Part shown: piece after piece, positions 10,569 through 17,997 of the stretch
How positions within the stretch are numbered: the stretch's first letter is position 1
Layout: each line of letters begins with the position of its first letter
Assembly (NCBI GenBank): GCA_025963465.1
Contig: JAOQAP010000236.1
Coordinates: 1 to 32,688 of the forward strand
DNA length: 32,688 bases
Direction of reading: 5' to 3'
Source: Flavipsychrobacter sp.
GTDB taxonomy: Bacteria > Bacteroidota > Bacteroidia > Chitinophagales > Chitinophagaceae
The notes under the pieces: generated by a model
What the model was told of the DNA's origin: nothing
Databases searched by the model: none
What the model saw: only the letters and a program-made list of their open reading frames with translations
Made by a program: the position numbers and the translations under genes

Positions 10569-10913
10569 ATGAAAAAAACCATGGTAGACAATCATCTGAT
10601 CACAACAGCAAATTCTCTTGAAGGCTATCGCATCGTTCAGCAACTGGGAGTGATACGCGGCATTACAGTTCGCTCACGAAGCGTACTGGGCAATATAGCA
10701 GGAGGCGTACAATCCTTTTTTGGCGGCGAGCTATCCATATTCGTAGAATTGTGCGAAAAAGCACGCGAAAACGCCTACATACACATGATAGAACATGCTA
10801 ACGCGGCAGGAGCCAATGCCATCATTAATATGAGGTATGATGCAAACGAAGTAATGCAGGGCATTACAGAAGTGCTGGCCTATGGCACAGCCGTAGTAGT
10901 TGAAAAAATATAA
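10569..10913 (+). CDS. YbjQ/UPF0145 family protein
   Basis: MKKTMVDNHLITTANSLEGYRIVQQLGVIRGITVRSRSVLGNIAGGVQSFFGGELSIFVELCEKARENAYIHMIEHANAAGANAIINMRYD is characteristic of the UPF0145/YbjQ fold. Start moved in from 10539. Confidence 0.85.
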   Translation: MKKTMVDNHLITTANSLEGYRIVQQLGVIRGITVRSRSVLGNIAGGVQSFFGGELSIFVELCEKARENAYIHMIEHANAAGANAIINMRYDANEVMQGITEVLAYGTAVVVEKI

Positions 10914-10940
10914 AACTGCAGAAATGAGTTTCAAAAAAGT

Positions 10941-10970
10941 AAATAGCCCCGTATTTCGGGGCTATTTTTA
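10941..10970 (+). terminator. Intrinsic terminator after the YbjQ-like gene
   Basis: aaatagcccc-gtattt-cggggctattttta hairpin followed by T-run. Confidence 0.8.
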
Positions 10971-11274
10971 TATAGATGCCTTCATGTAAGTACCAAATAA
11001 CAGGCTATGTGCGGGACGAAAATCATGTAAAATAAAAAAGCCAGCCTGAGAACAGACCAGCCCCTATAAACCCTATCAAGATAAAATTACAAACTATCTT
11101 TTGAATTTTGAACATTTTTTTCAAATTTTTTATTGCTTTTGGTTAAAAATTACCGGGATTTAACTTTTGGTGGGACATGAATATGCAAAATTCGGGTGAA
11201 GGGCTACTCACGGCGGATTTTTGCGTTCAGTTTACGGCATTATTTTTTTGGCCTGTCGGGAAAAACGAAGAATT

Positions 11275-11463
11275 ATGTCAGACGATAAAACAAAACGCGG
11301 TCCGCAGGACAGGAGCAGGATCAATTTGAATGAAGACTATGAAGTAGAATACTGGTCTTCAAAATTCGGGATAACACCTGATGAACTACGCAAAATAGTG
11401 GCAAAAGCAGGCCCTTCAGCAAGCGCTGTTGCAGCAGCATTGGGACACAAGGACAATGAATGA
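11275..11463 (+). CDS. DUF3606-like small protein
   Basis: MSDDKTKRGPQDRSRINLNEDYEVEYWSSKFGITPDELRKIVAKAGPSASAVAAALGHKDNE; the GPQDRxRINxNEDYEVxYW pattern is typical of DUF3606. Start moved in from 11221. Confidence 0.8.
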   Translation: MSDDKTKRGPQDRSRINLNEDYEVEYWSSKFGITPDELRKIVAKAGPSASAVAAALGHKDNE

Positions 11464-11467
11464 TGTG

Positions 11468-11507
11468 TAAGGAAAGGGCTGAAGTGTTAAGCACTTTAGT
11501 CCTTTCC
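11468..11507. terminator. Bidirectional terminator between the convergent DUF3606 and MscS genes
   Basis: aggaaagggctgaagtg-ttaag-cactttagtcctttcct imperfect inverted repeat between convergent stops. Confidence 0.6.
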
Positions 11508-12326
11508 TATTTCAATACCGGCACCCTGGAGTATGGCAAGCACCTTTTCATTGATGGCCATGCGCTGGTCCTCAAATCCATGTGCTTTTATCCAGAGGTT
11601 GCACACTATTGTATAGGTCTCTGCTTCAAATGCGGCTATCCCAATACGAAAGGCAGGATCTGCCTGCACTTCTGTGAAGCCTGCAAATGCTTTGCTGAGC
11701 AATTCCTTTATCTTTTTGAAGTCTTGCTTGTACGTAAAATCCAGTTTTATATCTACCCGCCTGGAGCCATTGAGCGTTATATTGATGATGACCTCATTGG
11801 ATAGCTTACTATTGGGCATGATGACCGTACGATTATCGAACGTGGTGACAACGGTGTAAAATATTTGTATTGACGTGACCGTACCTTCCAGGCTTTGCGC
11901 TATAATGTTATCACCTGTCTTGAAAGGTTTTAGTAAAAGAATAAGCACACCGCTTGCAAAATTCTGTAACGTGCCTGACAATGCAAGGCCCACGGCAGCG
12001 CCAAATGCTGCTATTACGGCCGCAAACAGGGTAAGTTTGATACCCAGTATCTCCATGACCAGAAAAATAAGCGCCACGTGAAGTGCTGTGAATACCACGC
12101 TTTCTATAAAAGGACGCAGCGAAGAATGAACATTTTTCTGCCCCATGCGTCTTGTTACCTTCTTCCGGATAATACGGATGATCCATAAACCAAAAAAGAG
12201 CATAAAAGCAGACAAGACGATCCTCGGGCCTACAGTGAACAGCCAGTCGAATATCCTGTCATATGCTCTTTTTATCTCCTCGTTAGCAAGGACAGTTAAT
12301 AAGATATTGGCTCGTAACATTGGCAT
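11496..12326 (-). CDS. Small-conductance mechanosensitive channel (MscS family)
   Basis: AAFGAAVGLALSGTLQNFASGVLILLLKPFKTGDNI is the MscS TM3/beta-domain signature, followed by TVTSIQIFYTVVTTFDNRTVIMPNSKLSNEVIIN. Confidence 0.92.
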   Translation of the reverse strand: MPMLRANILLTVLANEEIKRAYDRIFDWLFTVGPRIVLSAFMLFFGLWIIRIIRKKVTRRMGQKNVHSSLRPFIESVVFTALHVALIFLVMEILGIKLTLFAAVIAAFGAAVGLALSGTLQNFASGVLILLLKPFKTGDNIIAQSLEGTVTSIQIFYTVVTTFDNRTVIMPNSKLSNEVIINITLNGSRRVDIKLDFTYKQDFKKIKELLSKAFAGFTEVQADPAFRIGIAAFEAETYTIVCNLWIKAHGFEDQRMAINEKVLAILQGAGIEIGKD

Positions 12327-12386
12327 GATGTAATAGTCTGTAATGGTTACGATTACAAAAGTTATGCCTTCAAGTGCGCCTAAGCA

Positions 12387-13115
12387 TCATCCCCATATGT
12401 ATTGCGTAGTTTGCACAACCGAGGTGACAACTATTACGATCAGCACAATATACCTGAAGACCTTCTCTGACGTATATTTCAAAATCACTTTACCCAGGTA
12501 GCTGCCAATAATACTTATGCCAATTAAGAAAGGAATGAGGACGACCAGGCTCTTTGGGAAATAATCGTTAGCAACATATACTACACTCCTGCTTACATCT
12601 ACCCCAAGATCTATAATTGCCGATGTCGCAATAAAAACATCTTTAGGCAGGTTGAATGCGGCGATAGTGATACCCCTGACAGCGCCACCTGTACCAACAA
12701 GCCCGGCTAAAAGCCCTGAAATACTTCCACCAGCTATTAAATTAAAATTTGTCTGCTTTAGCTTTTTATTGATGTTCACTATTAAATACACACTAAGCAC
12801 GACGAGTGCAAAATTCATTAACAGCTCCATTTTCTGAACCTGGATCTTTGTAGTGATCAATGCGCCAATCAAGACAAACAGTATAGCAGGTATCCCAAGC
12901 TTCAAGGCTATATCTTTATTAATACCTTTATTGAACAGCACTATTTTCGAAATATTGCTGAACACATGAAACACAGCGGTTACACCAAGCACTGTTTTAA
13001 AGTCAAAAAACACAGAAGCTAGTGGTACAAATAAAATAGAGGAGCCGAACCCGGACACTGTCCCGATAATTTCTGATAATAAAGCCAGCAATAAGAAAAT
13101 CGTATATTTTTCCAT
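12387..13115 (-). CDS. TSUP/TauE-SafE family membrane permease
   Basis: Polytopic; repeated GxxxGxGSS...P and GLLAGLVGTGGAVRG motifs of the sulfite exporter TauE/SafE (DUF81) family. Confidence 0.85.
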   Translation of the reverse strand: MEKYTIFLLLALLSEIIGTVSGFGSSILFVPLASVFFDFKTVLGVTAVFHVFSNISKIVLFNKGINKDIALKLGIPAILFVLIGALITTKIQVQKMELLMNFALVVLSVYLIVNINKKLKQTNFNLIAGGSISGLLAGLVGTGGAVRGITIAAFNLPKDVFIATSAIIDLGVDVSRSVVYVANDYFPKSLVVLIPFLIGISIIGSYLGKVILKYTSEKVFRYIVLIVIVVTSVVQTTQYIWG

Positions 13116-13182
13116 CTACATAGTGGCAATAAGCCATGCGTTGCTCCCATGACTGTGAGCTATTCAAATACTATCACATCAT

Positions 13183-14592
13183 TTAAGCTCCGCCAAGCCC
13201 CACCTCTTCATGCAGTGAAGGAATCACTACATCCTGAAAGCCCTTTCGCAATAAGCGCTCGCGAAAGTTGACCTGTACATCATTTTCCCCATGTACTAAA
13301 AATAATTTCTTTACCATCTCCGGATCCTGGCAGGCCAGCCACTGACACATATCTTCATAGTCGCCGTGCGCGCTAAGGCTGCTAATTTCGGCGAGGGAGG
13401 CTTTAACGTCAAATCTCTTACCAAAAATACCTACATCACCATTATTATGCTTTAACCGTGCACCCAGAGATAATGGCTCACAGTACCCGGTAAGCAAAAT
13501 AGTATTCTTGGCATCTCCGATATTATTAGCTATATGGTGCTTCACCCTACCTGCTTCAGCCATACCAGATGCTGAAATAATAACGCATGGTTCTTCAATG
13601 TCGTTTAACGCAATAGAGTCTTTCACATCATTGATATACTTCAGTCCTTTAAAGGAAAAAACATCATGATCAGTTCTCAACAATTGCTGTACCTGTTTAT
13701 TAAAACAGTCAGGATACTTTTTAATAGTATCTGTGATTTTTATTGATAACGGACTGTCGACATAATAATTCAGCGGAGGAAGCCTGTTCTGCACCTCCAG
13801 CATATTCAACATATACAGTATCTCCTGGGTGCGGCCAAGACTGAATGCCGGCATAATAAGCTTACCCTTATTCTTCAGGCATGTTTGCACAATATGATTA
13901 AACATATCAGTGGATGCAGTCCTTTGCAGATCGTGCAGTTTATCGCCGTAAGTTGATTCCATGATGATATAATCAGCCTGGGGAAATGTATCCGGGGAGC
14001 GAAGCAGCATATCGCGATACCTGCCTATATCCCCGCTGAATGTGATACGTGTTTCCTTGCCACCTTCTCTTACTACAAGATTTACCGCAGCACTGCCGAG
14101 AATATGACCGCAATCTGTGAATAAGAGTTGAATGTCATTGTCAATTTTGTAATGCTCACCATATGGTATTGCTTCAAACAAAGGGAAAACATTCAGCGCA
14201 TCTTCTTCGGTATACAGTATCTCAACGGCTTCCCTGCCCTGCTTTTTTCTCTGCTTGTTGATGTACCGCACGTCCGCTTCCTGTATATGCGCAGAATCGA
14301 TCAGTAACAGCTTCGCGAGGCTGATAGTAGCCGGAGTACAATATATTTTTCCTTTATAACCATCTTTCACCAGTTTGGGCAGCAAGCCTATATGGTCGAT
14401 ATGTGCATGTGATATGATCACGTGATCTATTTCTGAAGGCTCAAAACCCCAGGTACTGTTCAGCGTAAGTGTTTCTTTGCCCAACCCCTGGAACATACCA
14501 CAGTCAAGGAGCACTTTTTTGTTTGGGTTTATGTGCAGGAGGTGCTTAGAGCCTGTTACTGTTCTGGCAGCGCCATGGAATGTTATTTTCAT
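13183..14592 (-). CDS. MBL-fold beta-CASP RNA-processing exonuclease/endonuclease-like protein
   Basis: MKITFHGAARTVTGSKHLL...LLDCGMFQG; SHAHIDHIGLLPKL (HxHxDH); GHILGSAAV; FSGDIGRYRD; MESTYGD; PAFSLGRTQEIL; IISASGMAEAGRVKHHI; SAHGDYEDMCQWL (beta-CASP plus RMMBL). Confidence 0.92.
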   Translation of the reverse strand: MKITFHGAARTVTGSKHLLHINPNKKVLLDCGMFQGLGKETLTLNSTWGFEPSEIDHVIISHAHIDHIGLLPKLVKDGYKGKIYCTPATISLAKLLLIDSAHIQEADVRYINKQRKKQGREAVEILYTEEDALNVFPLFEAIPYGEHYKIDNDIQLLFTDCGHILGSAAVNLVVREGGKETRITFSGDIGRYRDMLLRSPDTFPQADYIIMESTYGDKLHDLQRTASTDMFNHIVQTCLKNKGKLIMPAFSLGRTQEILYMLNMLEVQNRLPPLNYYVDSPLSIKITDTIKKYPDCFNKQVQQLLRTDHDVFSFKGLKYINDVKDSIALNDIEEPCVIISASGMAEAGRVKHHIANNIGDAKNTILLTGYCEPLSLGARLKHNNGDVGIFGKRFDVKASLAEISSLSAHGDYEDMCQWLACQDPEMVKKLFLVHGENDVQVNFRERLLRKGFQDVVIPSLHEEVGLGGA

Positions 14593-15407
14593 AATTGAGA
14601 TTGAATTTTGTTACTGAATGATAATTTTTGCGGGCCAAAAATAAAAATGACGGATATGCCCACTATAGTGATCAGCATGCCCATAATAGATACAATATGT
14701 TTATCAGCGGCAGGTGAAGTAAATGCGACATCTATCGTGGCGTGAAAAATAGCACATAGGAGAATGCTTCCTTTACTGGAATTAAATAACCAAGTCAGCA
14801 ATATTGAGCCTGTTAACAGGCTCAATATCCAGCCTGCAATATCTGCAGCACCCATATTGACATATCCCGGCCGATACAAGAATAACGGCAGATGCCAGCC
14901 AGCCCATATCAGGGTTAAAATAACCGATGCTTTAAGCGCATTAAATTTATCCTGCAATATGGGCAGGGCAAGTCCCCGCCAGCCAGTTTCCTCGCCTATA
15001 CCAAAAGTAACTATGTTATAAAAAATAACAGTTGCGATAGCCCATTGAGGGAACTCAGTGCTTTTACCCAACGGAGACAGGTTAACGTTTATACCAAAAT
15101 ACAAGTTACTGATCAACGAACTGATAATGTATAGTACAAAAGGACTTAATAAGCTTAGTAAGAAAAGGAAGATATTGCCCCAGTTCATTATTTTCTTTAA
15201 CAAACCGGCAAATTCTTTTTTACTGAAAATTAACGTAGTAACAAACGAGGCCAACATTGGGCCATAAGCCCCCAGAGCATGATTAAACGGAAGCTTTGGC
15301 AGAGCAGGCAATTCTATTGCCGGACCATACATAGGCAACCAAATAAGCCATGAGATGGCATAAGACAGGACAATGAATAAAGTTAATCGCTGAATACCCG
15401 GTTGCAT
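14589..15407 (-). CDS. CPBP-family intramembrane glutamic endopeptidase (ABI/CAAX protease-like)
   Basis: Polytopic protein with GEETGWRGLALPIL (EExxxR) and the downstream LIWAGWHLPLFLYRPGY motif. 4-nt overlap with the beta-CASP gene. Confidence 0.88.
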   Translation of the reverse strand: MQPGIQRLTLFIVLSYAISWLIWLPMYGPAIELPALPKLPFNHALGAYGPMLASFVTTLIFSKKEFAGLLKKIMNWGNIFLFLLSLLSPFVLYIISSLISNLYFGINVNLSPLGKSTEFPQWAIATVIFYNIVTFGIGEETGWRGLALPILQDKFNALKASVILTLIWAGWHLPLFLYRPGYVNMGAADIAGWILSLLTGSILLTWLFNSSKGSILLCAIFHATIDVAFTSPAADKHIVSIMGMLITIVGISVIFIFGPQKLSFSNKIQSQL

Positions 15408-15438
15408 AGCTGATTCTGAAGATGATCAATTATCTGTT

Positions 15439-15482
15439 CAAAGGTAGCCGGGGCCGGATTAAGCATTCCTGATTTGTATCAT
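15439..15482 (-). promoter_or_regulatory. FNR/CRP-like site plus -7 box driving CPBP-betaCASP (minus)
   Basis: Site ATGATACAAATCAG (minus, 15482-15469); box TACCTTTG (15446-15439) exactly 36 nt downstream (site start to box start). Confidence 0.65.
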
Positions 15483-15490
15483 GCCACAGA

Positions 15491-15534
15491 ATGACCTACG
15501 TCCTTTTTTACCTGTGCCTTATGCCGTCAATTTG
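15491..15534 (+). promoter_or_regulatory. FNR/CRP-like site plus -7-like box driving the MBL-rhodanese gene
   Basis: Site ATGACCTACGTCCT (15491-15504; one mismatch to TGAY-N4-RTCA); box TCAATTTG (15527-15534) at the same 36-nt offset. Confidence 0.5.
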
Positions 15535-15563
15535 CAGGAGATAACTACAAAAACGCCAGTATT

Positions 15564-16952
15564 ATGTACATCAAGCAACTTTATACCAATTGCCTGGCTC
15601 ATGCGGCCTATTATATAGAATCAGGAAAAGAAGTGGCTATCATAGATCCACTTAGAAACCCCGAGCCATACATGGCCTTGGCACACGAGAGAGGGGCAAC
15701 AATAAAATACGTGATGGAAACACATTTTCACGCTGACTTCGTATCGGGCCATATTGACCTCTCTAATAAAACAGGCGCAACAATAGTTTTCGGTCCTGAT
15801 GCAGCACCGGGCTATAAAGCTTATATAGCAACAGACGGTGAGCAATTGCCGTTAGGTAATGCGCACATCAAAGTAATACACACGCCGGGACATACCATAG
15901 AGTCAGCATGCTATTTACTGCTCGATGAAGCCGGCAAACCCAACTCTGTATTTACAGGAGATACCCTGTTCATAGGAGATGTGGGACGGCCTGACCTGCT
16001 GAGCGGCAATCTAAAAAAAGAAGAATTAGCGGCTATCATGTTCGAGTCGCTCAAAAAAATAAAAATGCTGCCAGACGAAATCACGGTGTACCCGGGACAC
16101 GGCGCCGGATCGGCCTGCGGAAAAAACATAGGCCCTGAATCACAATCGACCATAGGCCACGAGAAGCAATTTAACTATGCCCTTAAACTTAATGACAAAG
16201 ATTCATTTATCACAGCCATTACTACCGGTCAACCAATAATACCCGGTTACTTCTTTAGCGATGCGGCAATGAATAAATCCGGATATACCGGGTATGATGA
16301 AGTATTGCAAAAAAGCATGCAAGGTCTGTCAATAGATCAGTTCAAAGACATGCAGGCGAACGGAGCCACGGTATTAGATACACGGGATGCCCAGAGTTTT
16401 GCTGCTGCATTTGTTCCCGGGGCAATCAACGTAGGGCTAAGCGGCGATTTCGCAACATGGGTAGGTATATTTATTGCGCCTGACGCACAAATATTGCTGG
16501 TAACAGAACCGGGGAAAGAAGAAGAAGCTATAGAGCGTCTTGCGCGTATCGGCTATGACCATGTATCCGGCTACTTGCAGGGCGGAATGCATAGCTGGTT
16601 CACAAACAACCAAGGATATGAAAACATTCCAACGTTCGAAAGCCACACCATACAAGATGTAATAGAAGAAGGCTCATACAATCTGCTGGATGTGAGGAAC
16701 AGGAAAGAGGTGGCAAAAGACCGCATCACCGGATCCTTTCATATTCCTTTAAATGAGCTCATCACAAAATATACCAATATTGAAAAGAACAGTCGTTTGC
16801 TGATCTATTGTGCAGGTGGTTATCGCTCTATGATCGCTGCTTCGTTTTTACGATCAAAAGGATTCCATTTTGTGGCGAGTGTGGAAGGCGGAATAAACAA
16901 GGTAAGGAATAAGCGCCCCGAGATGATAGAAGCAGGCATGGAAACGGAATGA
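15564..16952 (+). CDS. MBL-fold persulfide dioxygenase-like hydrolase fused to two rhodanese domains (CstB-like architecture)
   Basis: METHFHADFVSGH, HTPGHTIESACYLL, FTGDTLFIGDVGRPDL, YPGHGAGSACG. First rhodanese-like domain lacks the catalytic Cys; second has LLIYCAGGYRSMIAASFL. Confidence 0.88.
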   Translation: MYIKQLYTNCLAHAAYYIESGKEVAIIDPLRNPEPYMALAHERGATIKYVMETHFHADFVSGHIDLSNKTGATIVFGPDAAPGYKAYIATDGEQLPLGNAHIKVIHTPGHTIESACYLLLDEAGKPNSVFTGDTLFIGDVGRPDLLSGNLKKEELAAIMFESLKKIKMLPDEITVYPGHGAGSACGKNIGPESQSTIGHEKQFNYALKLNDKDSFITAITTGQPIIPGYFFSDAAMNKSGYTGYDEVLQKSMQGLSIDQFKDMQANGATVLDTRDAQSFAAAFVPGAINVGLSGDFATWVGIFIAPDAQILLVTEPGKEEEAIERLARIGYDHVSGYLQGGMHSWFTNNQGYENIPTFESHTIQDVIEEGSYNLLDVRNRKEVAKDRITGSFHIPLNELITKYTNIEKNSRLLIYCAGGYRSMIAASFLRSKGFHFVASVEGGINKVRNKRPEMIEAGMETE

Positions 16953-16973
16953 TAAACAACCAAATGATATGAA

Positions 16974-17291
16974 ATGATCAGAAAAATAAAAAAACTCCTG
17001 GGAATAGCGCCTAAAGCAGATCTGAAGAAAATTATACAAAACGGAGCAATTGTAGTTGATGTCAGATCTCCTGGTGAATATGCCAGCGGGCATATAAAGG
17101 GTTCCCTGAATATCCCGGTGAGCCTGATTCCGGATCAAATGCACCAGCTAAAAAAGGATAAGGCAATTATTACCTGTTGCGCATCCGGTATAAGGAGCAA
17201 CACGGCAAGAACAATGCTCTTGTCAAACGGATTTACAGAAGTGTACAACGCCGGAAAGTGGAACAGATTATTGAAATATACTGATATATAA
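16974..17291 (+). CDS. Single-domain rhodanese-like protein
   Basis: VVDVRSPGEYASGHIKGSLNIPVSLI...AIITCCASGIRSNTARTML with active-site Cys loop. Confidence 0.88.
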   Translation: MIRKIKKLLGIAPKADLKKIIQNGAIVVDVRSPGEYASGHIKGSLNIPVSLIPDQMHQLKKDKAIITCCASGIRSNTARTMLLSNGFTEVYNAGKWNRLLKYTDI

Positions 17292-17384
17292 AAATATTGC
17301 AAAACTGAATTCAGAACAGGAACACACAAATATCTGAAAACAAGCGGACGCAATCTCATAAAGTGGATAAAGTAAATGCATGTA

Positions 17385-17428
17385 CTGATTTAAATCATTT
17401 TTCTGCTTACTGCAGCAACATACCTTCG
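17385..17428 (+). promoter_or_regulatory. FNR/CRP-like site plus -7 box upstream of the hemerythrin-like gene and ccoI
   Basis: CTGATTTAAATCAT (17385-17398; TGAT-N4-ATCA); TACCTTCG (17421-17428), offset 36 nt. Confidence 0.65.
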
Positions 17429-17442
17429 AAAAAAATACCAAA

Positions 17443-17997
17443 ATGGTCACAAAAGCATACGAAGAATATAGGAATATAGCATTGAAGCCTATTATAGAGA
17501 AACTTCAATCGGAGCATTATGACTCCATTGCAATGCTGTGCACAACATTGAAGAAGCAGTGCAATAAAATGCGTGAACTGGAAAAATCGGAATCGCCGCT
17601 TCAATATGTAGTATTATGCGAAAATGTGATCGCAGAAGTGGAACAGCATGTGACCAACAGAAGGTCTGTATACATTCCGTATGTCCACACGTTATCAGAT
17701 AAGGTAAAAGACAACCATAATTGCAGCAATTGTACCGGCACGTGTAAAATAAACCACGATATGCATATCATGGACCTGAATGCAACTAATGATACAATGG
17801 CAAAAGTGCTACACCGTCTACAAATGGCTACTTTACCACTTTACTCAGATACGCTGTACCCAGATGAATACAGGGTACTCCGTTCGGGAATGACCTTACT
17901 GGAAACAAGCCTCACTGAGCTATTCTTCCTGGAAAATAACTACCTGATACCAAAAATAGCAGAAGCACAAAAAAATATAAATGCCGGCAACAATTGA
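17443..17997 (+). CDS. Degenerate hemerythrin/RIC (YtfE/ScdA)-like protein with an inserted Cys cluster
   Basis: Pattern alignment to RIC: LQSEHYDS / EVEQHVTNRRSVYIPYV / HIMDLNATNDTMAKVLHRLQMAT / LETSLTELFFLENNYLIPKI. Several di-iron ligand positions are substituted; NCSNCTGTCKINHDMH insert. Confidence 0.55.
   Translation: MVTKAYEEYRNIALKPIIEKLQSEHYDSIAMLCTTLKKQCNKMRELEKSESPLQYVVLCENVIAEVEQHVTNRRSVYIPYVHTLSDKVKDNHNCSNCTGTCKINHDMHIMDLNATNDTMAKVLHRLQMATLPLYSDTLYPDEYRVLRSGMTLLETSLTELFFLENNYLIPKIAEAQKNINAGNN

Noticed and set aside
13116-13182. Fnr-like site upstream of the TSUP gene (GTGATAGTATTTGA, minus)
   Set aside because: Only one half-site and no -7 box at the required offset; the gene is more likely read through from the beta-CASP operon.
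17363-17376. Distal 22-bp-spaced site upstream of the hemerythrin-like gene (GTGGATAAAGTAAA)
   Set aside because: Too many mismatches to TGAY-N4-RTCA; this promoter appears to have only the proximal site.
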